Assembly (NCBI RefSeq): GCF_002209565.1
Contig: NZ_NJIH01000011.1
Span: 186,001-250,000, forward strand
From: Candidimonas nitroreducens
GTDB taxonomy: Bacteria; Pseudomonadota; Gammaproteobacteria; Burkholderiales; Burkholderiaceae_B
DNA: 64,000 nucleotides
Reading direction: 5' to 3'
The notes beneath the pieces were generated by a model. It had not been told where the DNA came from, did no database searches, and saw only the letters and a program-made list of their open reading frames with translations. Positions 37,097 through 45,996 of this stretch are shown here, in pieces. The position numbers and the translations under genes are program-made. Position 1 is the first letter of the stretch. The number at the start of each line of letters is the position of its first letter.

Positions 37097-37963
37097 TTGG
37101 AGTGGTATTTAGTCGGCTTGGGCTGCCTGCTGGCGGGGGCCCTGATAGGTTTCACCGGCGGGGTGCTGGGCATAGGCGGAGGCCTGCTGGCCATTCCCTT
37201 GCTGGGCCTGGTGTTCGACATGCCGCAACAGGCGGCGCAAGGCACGGCGCTGGTGATGGTGCTGCCGGCGGTGCTGCTGACGGTGCGCAAGTACAACCAG
37301 CGGGCGCGCATCGACTGGCATGCGGCGGCGGCCGGGGCGGCGGGTTCCATCGTGTTCACCTGGATCGGCGCGCGCATCGCGCTGGGCATCGACCCGATAT
37401 TGCTGCGGCGGGTCTATGCAGCCTTCATCCTGTGCATCGCCATTTTCTATTTCTTCCAGAGCCGGCCCAGGAAAAACAAGACCGTTGCGAAGGGGGGAGA
37501 ATCGGGCAGGATCGGCGCCCGCAAGGGGGCATCCGATAAATTTGCGGCCGGCAAGGCTGCCTCGGGCAAGGCCGCCCAGCCCCCGCCCGCGCGCAGCCCT
37601 GCGCAGGTTCACAAGGGCTGGTTTGCCCTGGTGGGGGTGATGGCCGGCATGGCCAGCGGCATCTTCGGCGTGGGTGGCTCGGTGCTGGCGGTACCGTTCC
37701 TGACGACATATTTTCGCCTGTCGCAGACCTCGGCCCAGGCCCTGGCCCTGAGCATGATCGTCCCGGGCGTGGTGGTGGCGCTGGCCACTTACACGGCGCA
37801 CGGCCAGGCGCACTGGCTGATCGGCCTGCCCCTGGCCGCGGGCAGCATCTGCTGCGTGCCTTATGGGGTGCGCTGCGCCTACGCCATGCCCGAGCCGCGG
37901 CTGAAGATGATATTTGCGCTGATGCTGCTGGTGATAATCTTTCTGCTGTTGATCAAGGCCTGA
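37097..37963 (+). CDS. TauE/SafE-family membrane permease
   Basis: A 288-residue integral membrane protein of the sulfite exporter TauE/SafE family. It shows the duplicated glycine-rich segment GFTGGVLGIGGGLLAIPLLGL (19-39) and MASGIFGVGGSVLAVPFLTTYF, each starting a four-helix half. TTG at 37097 has CAGGAG at 37084-37089. The central loop (about 122-173) is an unusually long, Lys/Gly/Ala-rich linker. Members export sulfite, sulfoacetate or related anions, but the substrate here is unknown. It is 9 bp before kdkA. Confidence 0.9.
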   Translation: MEWYLVGLGCLLAGALIGFTGGVLGIGGGLLAIPLLGLVFDMPQQAAQGTALVMVLPAVLLTVRKYNQRARIDWHAAAAGAAGSIVFTWIGARIALGIDPILLRRVYAAFILCIAIFYFFQSRPRKNKTVAKGGESGRIGARKGASDKFAAGKAASGKAAQPPPARSPAQVHKGWFALVGVMAGMASGIFGVGGSVLAVPFLTTYFRLSQTSAQALALSMIVPGVVVALATYTAHGQAHWLIGLPLAAGSICCVPYGVRCAYAMPEPRLKMIFALMLLVIIFLLLIKA

Positions 37964-37972
37964 GGGGCTGTT

Positions 37973-38800
37973 ATGCCTGAAGATTCCTGCGCTGAACTGG
38001 CCTTGCCGGGCGGCGCCATGCGCTACGATCCGCGGCGGCTGGCCCATCCCGGCGGCTTCCTGTTCGATCCGCAGGCGCCGGCCAACGCCGCCGTGCCGGT
38101 GGGCGAGGGCGGCCGGCAGGCGGCCTGGTTCACCCAAGGGGAATACGGTGCCGCCGTGCTGCGGCATTACCGCCGCGGCGGCCTGGTGGCGCGCATCAGC
38201 CGCGACCGCTATGTGTGGGCCGGCGCCGGGCGCAGCCGTTCCTATGCGGAATTCGAGCTGCTGCGCTATATGCACGCGCGCGGCCTGCCCGTGCCCGCGC
38301 CGCTGGCCGCGGCCTGGTGGCGCAGCGGCTGCACTTATCGCGCCGCCATACTGGTCGAGCGCCTGCCTGGCGTGACCACGCTGGCCTCGGTTCTGCGGTC
38401 GCCCAAAGATGCCACGGGCGCGGACTATGACGGCCGATCTCCGGAGGAAGATTCAAGCAGCGCGTCGGGGCACGATGCGTCCGGAGAGGGGGCATCGCAG
38501 CATCGCCTGCTGGTTGATCGGGGTTTGCCCAGCCAACAGGCGGTGGCGTCCGCCATCCACGCGATGCACCAGGCCGGGGTCTGGCACGCCGACCTGAACG
38601 CCTACAACATCCTGCTCGACCGGCAGGGCGCGGCCTGGCTCATCGATTTCGACCGCGGCCGCCGCGGCAAGCTGACGCCGCGGCAGCGCCGCGACAATCT
38701 GCTGCGGCTGCGGCGTTCGCTGCTGAAGGTGGCGGGCGAGCCGGGCCTGGCCTATTGGCAGGGCCTGGAGCAGGCCTACCGGCGCCTGGGTGAGGCATAA
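37973..38800 (+). CDS. kdkA: 3-deoxy-D-manno-octulosonic acid (Kdo) kinase
   Basis: A 275-residue protein-kinase-fold LPS kinase that phosphorylates the first Kdo residue of the inner core, as in Bordetella, Haemophilus and Vibrio. N-terminal residues 50-110 match KdkA (WFTQGEYGAAVLRHYRRGGLVARISRDRYVWAG, then SRSYAEFELLRYMHARGLPVP). Catalytic loop is H205-A-D207-LNAYN and metal site DFD (225-227). Residues 142-188 form a hydrophilic, low-complexity insert between the N-lobe and the catalytic loop that is not expected in the family; the coding of this part looks less GC-biased. Membrane-surface enzyme, cytoplasmic side. Confidence 0.9.
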   Translation: MPEDSCAELALPGGAMRYDPRRLAHPGGFLFDPQAPANAAVPVGEGGRQAAWFTQGEYGAAVLRHYRRGGLVARISRDRYVWAGAGRSRSYAEFELLRYMHARGLPVPAPLAAAWWRSGCTYRAAILVERLPGVTTLASVLRSPKDATGADYDGRSPEEDSSSASGHDASGEGASQHRLLVDRGLPSQQAVASAIHAMHQAGVWHADLNAYNILLDRQGAAWLIDFDRGRRGKLTPRQRRDNLLRLRRSLLKVAGEPGLAYWQGLEQAYRRLGEA

Positions 38801-38825
38801 TGCGGGCTTGCGATGGATAGCCGGC

Positions 38826-38842
38826 CCGTCATGCAATGACGG
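38826..38842. terminator. Small hairpin after kdkA
   Basis: A perfect 7-bp stem, ccgtcat-gca-atgacgg, lies 25 bp after the kdkA stop. There is no T-run, so intrinsic termination is doubtful; it may be only a weak or Rho-linked signal. Confidence 0.25.
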
Positions 38843-38926
38843 CCGAGTCGATGCAGTGCCGGCCGGGCTGCAGAGCCGCTGCGTGCGCTGCTATATGGCG
38901 CACGGCGGCAATAGTCAGGAGATACG

Positions 38927-39283
38927 ATGAAATCCGTGGAACTTTACGGTTTGGAAAAATGCAGCACGTGCCAGAAGGCCAGGGCCTGGCTGGACGAGCA
39001 CGGGCAGGCCCACAACTTCGTCGACTACCGCGAGCACCCGATCGCGCCCGCGCGCCTGAAGCAGTGGGCGCAGCAGTTGGGCGGTTGGGAAAAGCTCGTG
39101 AACCGGGCCTCGATGACCTGGCGCAATCTGCCGCAAGAGCGCAAGCAGCCGGCCGACGATGCACAGTGGCTGGCTCTTGTCGCCGAATATCCGGCGCTGG
39201 TGCGCCGGCCCGTGACCCTCATGCCCGACGGCACAGTCGCGGTGGGGTTCACCGACAAGAAATACGCCGCGCTGTTCGCCTGA
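38927..39283 (+). CDS. ArsC/Spx-family thioredoxin-fold protein (YffB-like)
   Basis: A 118-residue protein of the arsenate reductase/Spx family. The CSTCQKA motif (C12 and C15) follows a thioredoxin-like first strand, VELYGLEKCSTCQKARAWLDEHG, and the C-terminal half has the family RRPVTLMPDGTVAVGF. YffB-like members use glutathione or thiols; the arsenate-binding arginines cannot be confirmed by eye. ATG at 38927 after AGGAGATACG. It is short but full length. Confidence 0.88.
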   Translation: MKSVELYGLEKCSTCQKARAWLDEHGQAHNFVDYREHPIAPARLKQWAQQLGGWEKLVNRASMTWRNLPQERKQPADDAQWLALVAEYPALVRRPVTLMPDGTVAVGFTDKKYAALFA

Positions 39284-39344
39284 TGCGGCCGTACCCATGC
39301 GATCGGTGTGTTTGCGATCGGGGCGTTTGGACTAGGAAAGAAAA

Positions 39345-40025
39345 ATGTTGAGCCAGCAAGAACTGAAACAGCGTGTCGCCGCGGCGGCCGTCGAATATGT
39401 GTTGCCCTTCATGGGCGCCGACGTCGTGCTGGGCGTAGGCACGGGCTCCACCGCCGACCTGTTCATCGACGCCCTGGCGCTGCATCGGCAGCGCTTCAAG
39501 GGGGCGGCGGCCAGTTCCGAACGCAGCGCCGCGCGCCTGGCGGCGCACGGCATCAAGGTCTACGACCTGAACGAGGTGCAAGGCATGCCCGTGTACGTGG
39601 ACGGCGCCGACGAAATGGATGCCGGCCTGAACATGATCAAGGGCGGCGGCGGCGCGCTCACGCGCGAGAAAATCGTTGCCTCGGTGGCCGAGCGTTTCGT
39701 CTGCATCGCCGATGAATCCAAGCTGGTCGAGCGGCTGGGCGCCTTTCCCCTGCCGATCGAGGTGATTCCCATGGCGCGCGCCAGCGTGGCGCGGCGGCTC
39801 GAGCTCATGGGCGGGCGGCCGCAATTGCGCAGCGGTTTCGTCACCGACAATGGCTGCCAGATCCTCGACGTCGCAGGGCTGCGCATCGATGTTCCCGCAA
39901 GCATGGAAGCCGAGATCAATAATATTCCGGGTGTCGTCACTTGCGGCCTGTTCGCCATTGCCGGCGCGAACGTGGCTCTGCTGGCCACGCAGCAGGGCGT
40001 GCGCGAACTGCGCCGGCCGTCATGA
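39345..40025 (+). CDS. rpiA: Ribose-5-phosphate isomerase A
   Basis: A 226-residue enzyme that interconverts ribose-5-phosphate and ribulose-5-phosphate in the pentose phosphate pathway. Signature segments are [24 protein letters not shown], and [14 protein letters not shown], which supply the phosphate loop and catalytic Asp/Glu/Lys residues. ATG at 39345 is preceded by AGGAAAG. Length is usual for the family. Confidence 0.97.
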   Translation: MLSQQELKQRVAAAAVEYVLPFMGADVVLGVGTGSTADLFIDALALHRQRFKGAAASSERSAARLAAHGIKVYDLNEVQGMPVYVDGADEMDAGLNMIKGGGGALTREKIVASVAERFVCIADESKLVERLGAFPLPIEVIPMARASVARRLELMGGRPQLRSGFVTDNGCQILDVAGLRIDVPASMEAEINNIPGVVTCGLFAIAGANVALLATQQGVRELRRPS

Positions 40026-40149
40026 AGCCGTAACAATCCCCGTGTAGCCTGCCGTGTTGTATCCCGTCGCGGGCCGCGGCGGCGCCGTGCTGCTTGCCGG
40101 CGCCCGCGCAAACCCCCGCGGCTTATCGCAACATGACACTGGGCCGCAC

Positions 40150-40857
40150 ATGTCCGAACACACCAACAAGCAATTCGACGCCGATCTCGAAGCCATCCGC
40201 ACGCTGTTCCTGAGCATGGGAGGCGTGGTGGAAGCCATGGTGAGCCTCAGCATGCTGGTGCTGGCCGAAGGCCGGGAAGACCAGGTCGAACGCGTACGCG
40301 CCCGCGAGCGCGAAGTGAACCGGCTGGAAGTCGAGATCGATGAGCGCATCGGCCTGCTGATCGCGCGCCAGCAGCCCGCGGCCATTGACCTGCGCCTGCT
40401 GTTGTCGGTGTCGAAAATGCTGACCGACATGGAGCGCTGCGGCGACGAGGCCAAGAAGATCGCCAAGACCGCGCGCAGGCTGCATGAGTCGACCGCGCAG
40501 CCGGATCCGCTGGAAGGCATGGATCGCATGGCCTCGCGGGTCACCGGCATGTTGCGCGACGTGCTGGACGCCTTCGCGCGCCAGGACACGCCCAAGGCCT
40601 CGAGCGTGCTGTGGGCCGACGAAGACGTGGATCAGGACTGGAAGGCATGCCGGCGCAACGCCATCGAGGGCATGGCTGCGCTGCGCGATCCGGCCGCCAT
40701 TGCCGGGGTGTTCGAACTGGTGTTCATCGCCCGTTCGCTGGAACGTATCGGCGACCATGCCAAGAACATGGCCGAGCAGGTAATTTATCTGGTGCACGGC
40801 GCCGACGTGCGGCACACCGGCCTGGAAAACGCCGCGCGTCTGGTGCGCGGGGAATAG
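40150..40857 (+). CDS. phoU: Phosphate transport/signalling regulator PhoU
   Basis: A 235-residue all-helical protein with two PhoU repeats (first E-x-x-R-x-x-E-x-x-VNRLEVEIDERIG; second from about 120, with LERIGDHAKNMAEQVIYLV near the end). The pattern RLLLSVSKMLTDMERCGDEAKKIA is diagnostic. PhoU restrains the PhoR-PhoB response when phosphate is ample by working with PstSCAB. No pst or phoBR gene follows here; an isolated phoU is unusual compared with the pst operon arrangement. ATG at 40150 gives the conventional start; the RBS is weak. Confidence 0.94.
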   Translation: MSEHTNKQFDADLEAIRTLFLSMGGVVEAMVSLSMLVLAEGREDQVERVRAREREVNRLEVEIDERIGLLIARQQPAAIDLRLLLSVSKMLTDMERCGDEAKKIAKTARRLHESTAQPDPLEGMDRMASRVTGMLRDVLDAFARQDTPKASSVLWADEDVDQDWKACRRNAIEGMAALRDPAAIAGVFELVFIARSLERIGDHAKNMAEQVIYLVHGADVRHTGLENAARLVRGE

Positions 40858-40909
40858 GGCGCACGCCCTCCGCGCGGGGCGGTGGCTGAATGAAGCCGAA
40901 GAATTGAAG

Positions 40910-40940
40910 CTGAAAGGGCGCCGCAGCGGCGCCCTTTCAG
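40910..40940. terminator. Strong stem-loop terminator between phoU and yggX (probably bidirectional)
   Basis: A perfect 14-bp inverted repeat, ctgaaagggcgccg at 40910-40923 and cggcgccctttcag at 40927-40940, with a 3-base loop. The A-rich left base and T-containing right base fit a bidirectional terminator in the convergent gap between phoU and yggX, although the T-run is short. Confidence 0.75.
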
Positions 40941-41048
40941 TGTGAGCCCGGCCCTGGCGGGCTTGCGGCTCGGGTCTTTATTCTTTTCGAAGCACCCTGC
41001 TAGGCAGGCGCCGCCGGAATTCGATCCGCCATTTGCGCCAGACCGGCC

Positions 41049-41321
41049 CTAGTTCGAGGGGGGCACGTAGCCCGGGGCGTCGACCGCGGAGTCCTCGAAC
41101 AGAAAGCTTTCCATCTGCTGGGCCAGGTATTTGCGCGCGCGGGCGTCGGCCAGATTCAGGCGGTTTTCATTCACCAGGCGCGTCTGGATGCCGATCCATT
41201 CCTGCCAGGCCTCTTTGGAAATGCTTTGCCAGATGCGCGTACCCAGGGGCCCCGGATAAGGCGGGAAGTCCAGCCCTTCGGCCTCGCGCTTGAGCTTTAC
41301 ACATTGAACCATACGTGCCAT
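41049..41321 (-). CDS. yggX: Fe(II)-trafficking protein YggX
   Basis: A 90-residue protein matching YggX, which protects iron-sulfur clusters under oxidative stress and may carry iron. [28 protein letters not shown] is the conserved start with its single key cysteine (C7), and [25 protein letters not shown] follows. Length is the family norm. ATG at 41319-41321 is preceded on its strand by AAGGTG. Confidence 0.96.
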   Translation of the reverse strand: MARMVQCVKLKREAEGLDFPPYPGPLGTRIWQSISKEAWQEWIGIQTRLVNENRLNLADARARKYLAQQMESFLFEDSAVDAPGYVPPSN

Positions 41322-41810
41322 GGCGGTACACCTTGCTGCGGATTGATCGATGGCATGTATTGTACCGCCCGCTGTACTGCCACGCCGCCGCGCAGGCGTG
41401 GCGCACCGGTACGCGCGCCCATCCCCGGGTGCCGGGCCCGGCGCGGCCTGCCGGCGGCTCGGCCGCCGCCCGGCGTGAGGTTCGGTTCCATAGGGGCGGC
41501 CAGGAATGGGTGGCTGGCACGGTCAGACAAACCACGTGGCACGTAGGGCCAAGACAATCGAGACCGGGCGGCATAGAGTGGCAGCGAAGCTCCGGCTTGA
41601 ATTCGGGTGCGGCAAGTAATGCTATCCATATCTTGTGCGGCCGATTGCAGCGATGAAGAATTGCAACGGACGGCCGATGGCGGCCGATTCCGGGCGATAT
41701 AAGAATTGTGTATAGGAGGCCGGCGAAGCATGCCCTGTTGCGGGATTGGCCTGGCATCGGGGTTTCGCTGGCACTGGGTAGGAACGGAAAATAACTGCGA
41801 GGAGGCAGCT
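41322..41810. other. Long divergent intergenic region between yggX and the Bug-cupin-amidohydrolase operon
   Basis: 489 bp in which no convincing gene was found. On the minus strand a TACAAT box at 41359-41364 lies at a good distance for the yggX start, though a matching -35 is poor. On the plus strand, AT-richer sequence (gatataagaattgtgtata, 41696-41714) may hold the operon promoter. An AGGAGG and ATG at 41730 are in frame with the receptor gene and give an alternative longer start. Confidence 0.5.
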
Positions 41811-42800
41811 GTGAGATCCATTTCCAGGCTTGTCGTAAGTTTTGCCCTGTCGGTAGGCGTAGGCGCAGCCGGCAGCTTGTCGCCGACCGCTTCTTTTGCG
41901 CAAACGCTGGCGGGGAAGCAGCTGCGCCTTATCGTTCCCGCCCCGCCCGGGGGCGGATTCGACAGCCTCGCCCGCTTGGTCGCCACTAAAGTCAGCGAAA
42001 ACCTGAAGACTTCGGTCATTGTAGAGAACCGCCCCGGGGCCGGACAGCAGATCGGAACAGCCGTCGCGGCCCGGGCTGCGCCGGACGGCACGACCATACT
42101 GATGGTGGGTACGAACTTCACTACCAATCCGCTCTTCAATCGAAATCTGCCCTACGATGCGCTCAAGGATTTCGAACCGGTAATGATCATGGCCCAGACG
42201 CCGTTCATGCTGGTGGCCACCCGGACTCTTCCGGTCACGACTCCTCAGGAATTCGTGGCCTATGCAAAAGCACACCCCGGACGCTTGAGCTATACGGCCA
42301 CCCAGCCGCGCGGCGCCGCGCAACTGGCGGCCGAGCTTTTGAAGCTGGACGCCGGGATAAACATGACATTTGTTCCTTACCAGGGCAGCGCGCCCGCGCT
42401 GACCGATCTTATGGCGGGCAGGGTGCAAGTAATGGTCGACGCGCCGGTGACCTCCATGCCTCACGTCAAGGCTGGCGCTTTGCATGCCTTGGCCCTTACC
42501 TCGGCGACCCGCAGCCCTTATCTGCCCGACATCCCTACGCTGGCGGAATCGGGCTGGCCGCACATCGATGTCACGGCCTGGGCGGGGCTGGTGGTGCCGG
42601 CGCGCACGCCCAAAGAGGATGTTGCGTGGCTCAATGCCGCTTTTACGAAAGCTTTGTCCGATCCCCAACTGCAGAAAGCGCTCGCGGCTCAATACTGGGT
42701 CGTCACGCCGAGTTCGCCCGCAGAAACGAGGAAGTTCCTCGACAAGGAAATGAAGCGATGGGCCGACCTGGTCGCGCGTGCCAAGTTGACGGTCAATTGA
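41811..42800 (+). CDS. Bug-family periplasmic solute-binding receptor (first gene of a three-gene operon)
   Basis: A 329-residue TctC/Bug receptor. The start chosen is GTG 41811, five bases after a strong GAGGAGG, because it gives a clean signal peptide (RSISRLVVSFALSVGVGAAG, cleavage near SFA-QT). An ATG 27 codons upstream (41730) also has AGGAGG and is the alternative. The mature part reads LRLIVPAPPGGGFDSLARL, AAPDGTTILMVG, LPYDALKDFEPVM and a long C-terminal lobe with TPEV-like TPKEDVAWLN. No TctAB genes are nearby. It probably feeds the cupin and amidohydrolase downstream. Confidence 0.92.
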   Translation: MRSISRLVVSFALSVGVGAAGSLSPTASFAQTLAGKQLRLIVPAPPGGGFDSLARLVATKVSENLKTSVIVENRPGAGQQIGTAVAARAAPDGTTILMVGTNFTTNPLFNRNLPYDALKDFEPVMIMAQTPFMLVATRTLPVTTPQEFVAYAKAHPGRLSYTATQPRGAAQLAAELLKLDAGINMTFVPYQGSAPALTDLMAGRVQVMVDAPVTSMPHVKAGALHALALTSATRSPYLPDIPTLAESGWPHIDVTAWAGLVVPARTPKEDVAWLNAAFTKALSDPQLQKALAAQYWVVTPSSPAETRKFLDKEMKRWADLVARAKLTVN

Positions 42801-42840
42801 CCCCTGATGGACACATGTTTGCGTAATGGAGAGAACAAAA

Positions 42841-43218
42841 ATGGAACCTGTAGGAAACGTCGCGGATCTTCCATGGGAAGACGGGTCTGTGCTGCGCGGG
42901 GCGCGTGAGTTTCAGATCATGGAGCTTGTGGCGAATGATCCGACATATACGAAAGCGTTCAGTCTCGAGTATGTCCGTATTTCCCGGAACGGCCATTCGG
43001 TGACGCACGTCAACTCGTGCAGCCACTTTCTGTATGTGCTGGACGGGGTGGGCGAAATCACGATCGAAGACCGCACCTGGCCTTTGCGTGCCGGATCCTA
43101 CGCAAGAGTCAAGGGAGGCAAGCGCCACTCGCTGCGCAACCAGGGCGACGGCGATATGTATGTGCTGGCCGTCTACGATCCTCCGCGGGTCACCGACACA
43201 TCGACCAAGGTAGGCTAG
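42841..43218 (+). CDS. Cupin-domain protein
   Basis: A 125-residue single cupin barrel. Metal-site residues are suggested by HVNSCSHFLYVLDGVGEITIED, with the second cupin motif ARVKGGKRHSLRNQGDGDMYVLAVY. ATG at 42841 is preceded by GGAGAG at 42828-42833; the ATG at 42826 overlaps that ribosome site and is unlikely. It may be a small isomerase, a metal-dependent enzyme or a ligand-binding accessory; function not assignable. It lies between a Bug receptor and an amidohydrolase, 4 bp before the latter. Confidence 0.85.
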   Translation: MEPVGNVADLPWEDGSVLRGAREFQIMELVANDPTYTKAFSLEYVRISRNGHSVTHVNSCSHFLYVLDGVGEITIEDRTWPLRAGSYARVKGGKRHSLRNQGDGDMYVLAVYDPPRVTDTSTKVG

Positions 43219-43221
43219 GCG

Positions 43222-44550
43222 ATGGAAGATCGAACCATAGTTTTCGCCGTAGGCCGCCTTATCGATGGCCGCAGCCCCGAACCCAGGCCCGACGTATCGG
43301 TGGTGGTGCGTGGTTCGCGGATCATCGAAGTGCGCCCCACAGAGGCCCTCGATATTCCCGAGGCCTCCGATTGCTTGAGAGTCGATCTTACGGATCGCGT
43401 GTTGTTGCCGGGCCTGATCGATTCCCATGTCCATTTGTGGGGAGAGCTGACGCTCGATCATTTCCACAATATAGGCGTGCCCAAAGAAGTCAAAATTCTG
43501 CGGGCTGCGCGGGATCTGGAAAGCCTCATCAAGGCGGGCTTCACTTCCGTCAGGGACTGCGGAAGCAAATTCGCCGTCCATCTTCGCACCGCGGTCGAAG
43601 AAGGGACGCTGCTGGGGCCGAGGATCGTGACGCCGTACTGCTGGCTGAGCCACACGTCGGGCCATGGCGATCTGACGTTTCTGCCGCCCGAATGGGCGGA
43701 CGTCGTATCGATCAAGTCCCGGATTGTGGATGGTGTCGACCAGTGCAGGAAAGCGTGCCGGGAGCACTTCCGCATCGGAGCCGATTTTTTGAAAGTCGTT
43801 ACGTCGGGCGGAATAATGTCCGAAATCGTAAGCGCCAAAGAGGCGCAGTTCACTCTGGACGAGGTGCGTACGGTCGTTGAGGAAGCCGATCGGGTGGGTA
43901 CGTTCGTGGCCAGCCATGCGGGTGGAAATGCGGGAGTGCGCTTGGCGCTCGAGGCGGGGGTGAAAACCATTGAACACGGGTACTTCCTGGACGATCCCGA
44001 GGTGTTCGAGCTGATGCTTGAAAAGCGTATTGTCTATGTGCCTACGCTATGCGTAAGCAAGAAGCTCGCGCAGGGCGCGGCATACGGGGTCGGCAGTATT
44101 GCCGTGCGCAAGGCGCAGGAAACATTGGGGCCGCACAGCCGGGCTTTCCAGCTTGCCAGATGTGCTGGCATTCCCATCGCAATGGGTACGGACTTTGTCG
44201 GCGGGCCCTTGCTGCCGCATGGAGAAAATGCCCAAGAACTGGAGAATCTGGTCGAAGGAGGGATGACCCCCATGCAGGCGATCATGGCCGCCACCCGCGT
44301 TGCATCGATGGCGCTGGGCTTGCCCGATGAGATCGGCACAATTCAAGAGGGCAAGTCAGCCGACTTGCTGGTCGTTGACGACGATCCGTTGGGGAATATT
44401 TCCGTTTTGACAAAGAAGAACCATATACGCATGGTGGTCAAAGAGGGGCAGGTCTTGGTCGACAAAGACGGGAAGGCCGGGGCTCCGTGCGAAATTCGTT
44501 CTCCGTTCACGGTGTCGGCCGCGGCCTCGGCGCCCGCAGGCGCCCGGTAG
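43222..44550 (+). CDS. Metal-dependent amidohydrolase, imidazolonepropionase/prolidase-like
   Basis: A 442-residue amidohydrolase-superfamily enzyme with a beta-sandwich N-terminus (residues 5-60) and a TIM barrel. The metal motif is DSHVHLWGE (H69, H71), a likely carboxylated lysine occurs in DFLKVVTSGGIMS, later histidines in SHAGG and IEHGYF, and the catalytic Asp in MGTDFVGG. The closing segment GTIQEGKSADLLVVDDDP is typical. This subgroup contains imidazolonepropionase-like and Xaa-Pro dipeptidase-like hydrolases of cyclic amides or dipeptides. In an operon with a Bug receptor and cupin, the substrate is unknown. ATG at 43222. Confidence 0.9.
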   Translation: MEDRTIVFAVGRLIDGRSPEPRPDVSVVVRGSRIIEVRPTEALDIPEASDCLRVDLTDRVLLPGLIDSHVHLWGELTLDHFHNIGVPKEVKILRAARDLESLIKAGFTSVRDCGSKFAVHLRTAVEEGTLLGPRIVTPYCWLSHTSGHGDLTFLPPEWADVVSIKSRIVDGVDQCRKACREHFRIGADFLKVVTSGGIMSEIVSAKEAQFTLDEVRTVVEEADRVGTFVASHAGGNAGVRLALEAGVKTIEHGYFLDDPEVFELMLEKRIVYVPTLCVSKKLAQGAAYGVGSIAVRKAQETLGPHSRAFQLARCAGIPIAMGTDFVGGPLLPHGENAQELENLVEGGMTPMQAIMAATRVASMALGLPDEIGTIQEGKSADLLVVDDDPLGNISVLTKKNHIRMVVKEGQVLVDKDGKAGAPCEIRSPFTVSAAASAPAGAR

Positions 44551-44579
44551 GTAGACGGGCGCCGAGCCGCACAGCGCGC

Positions 44580-45935
44580 CTACAGCCGCTTGATGAAGAT
44601 CAGGCTGTTGCGCGAACGGTTGTAGTGCGCCTGGCGTTCGCGCGGCAGGTCGGCGATGCCGCCCTGCACGAAGCCGCGCTTCATGAACCAGTGCGAGGTG
44701 CGCGTGGTCAGCACGAACAGGCGCCTGGCGCCCAGGGCGCGCGCCTTGGACTCGATGTGGCGCAGCAGCATCTCGCCCTCGCCCGTGCCCTGCCATTCGG
44801 GGTGCACGATCAGGCAGGCCATCTCGGCCATGCCTTCGTCCAGGTAGGGCATGAGGGCCACGCAGCCGTATATCACGCCGTCGTGCTCGAGCACGGTGAA
44901 CTTCTCGACGTCGCGCTCGATCACCGCGCGGCCGCGCGGCACCAGCGTGCCGTCGGTCTCCAGCGGTTCGATCAGCTGGACGATGGCGCCGACGTCATCG
45001 ACCGTGGCCGGGCGCAGGTCGTCCAGCGTGTCTTCGACGACCATGGTGCCCACGCCGTCGTGGGTAAAGATTTCCAGCAGTATGCTGCCATCCAGGGTGT
45101 AGGGCACCAGGTGGGCGCGGGCCACGCCGCGCTTGACCGCGCGCGAGGCGTGCGCCAGGAACGAGGCCGTGTCCTCGTCCAGCGTGCCCTCGGCCAGCAG
45201 CGCGTCGGCGTCTTCGCGGGCCAGCTCGGTGTCGACGTCGCCGTTGTGGTCGCGCACGGTGCGCCCCTGGGTCAGGAAAATCAGCTTCTCGGCGCGCATC
45301 GACACGGCCACGCTGGTGGCCAGGTCTTCCATGGCCAGGTTGAAGGCCTCGCCTGTGGGCGAGAAGCCCAGCGGCGAGAGCAGCACCACTGCGCCCTGGC
45401 TGACGATGTTGCGCAGTGCGTCCATATCCAGCTTGCGCACGGTGCCGGTGTGCTTGTAGTCAACGCCGTCGATGATGCCCACCGGCCGCGCGGTTACGAA
45501 GTTGCCCGAGATGACGCGGATGTGGGCATGCGACATGGGGGTGTTGGGCAGTCCCTGGCTGAAGGCGGCCTCGATGTCCAGGCGGATTTCGCCCGCGGCC
45601 TCTTTGGCGCATTCCAGCGCCTCGACGCTGGTGGGCTCGGTGCCGCGCCCGAACTGCGTCTGGAAGCCCTTGAGGCGCAGCTGTTCGTTGACCTGCGGGC
45701 GCGAACCGTGCACCAGCACCAGCCGCACGCCCAGCGCCGACAGCAGCGACAGATCCTGCACCAGATTGTTCAGCGCACCGTCGCCGACGAGTTCGCCGCC
45801 GAACGCCACGACGAAGGTTTTGCCCCGAAAATCATGCACATAGGGCGCCACCTCGCGGAACCAGCGCACGAACTGGGCGGGGGCGAATTCGGGCGCGTCC
45901 TGCGCGGATACGGTGTCTACGTCGTTGGTGGCCAT
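44580..45935 (-). CDS. argA: Amino-acid N-acetyltransferase (N-acetylglutamate synthase)
   Basis: A 451-residue enzyme of the first step of arginine synthesis, acetylating glutamate with acetyl-CoA. Residues 1-290 form an amino-acid-kinase-like domain (GKTFVVAFGGELVGDG, LVLVHGSRPQVNEQL, LSPLGFSPTGEAFNL), which usually carries the arginine inhibition site, and residues 300-450 a GNAT domain (DDVGAIVQLIEPLE, CLIVHPEWQGTGEGEMLLRHIE, LFVLTTRTSHWFMKRGF). ATG at 45933-45935 is the standard start; the very long open frame upstream runs antisense through hrpA. It diverges from hrpA. Confidence 0.95.
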   Translation of the reverse strand: MATNDVDTVSAQDAPEFAPAQFVRWFREVAPYVHDFRGKTFVVAFGGELVGDGALNNLVQDLSLLSALGVRLVLVHGSRPQVNEQLRLKGFQTQFGRGTEPTSVEALECAKEAAGEIRLDIEAAFSQGLPNTPMSHAHIRVISGNFVTARPVGIIDGVDYKHTGTVRKLDMDALRNIVSQGAVVLLSPLGFSPTGEAFNLAMEDLATSVAVSMRAEKLIFLTQGRTVRDHNGDVDTELAREDADALLAEGTLDEDTASFLAHASRAVKRGVARAHLVPYTLDGSILLEIFTHDGVGTMVVEDTLDDLRPATVDDVGAIVQLIEPLETDGTLVPRGRAVIERDVEKFTVLEHDGVIYGCVALMPYLDEGMAEMACLIVHPEWQGTGEGEMLLRHIESKARALGARRLFVLTTRTSHWFMKRGFVQGGIADLPRERQAHYNRSRNSLIFIKRL

Positions 45936-45996
45936 GTCTTCCGGTTGGCGGGGTGGGGCGAATATGGGCGTCCCACGTGGGGAACATCGACGCAAA

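Noticed and set aside
41322-41810. Small coding frames in the yggX-Bug gap
   Set aside because: They are Arg/Pro/Ala-rich shadow translations lacking ribosome sites and known motifs.
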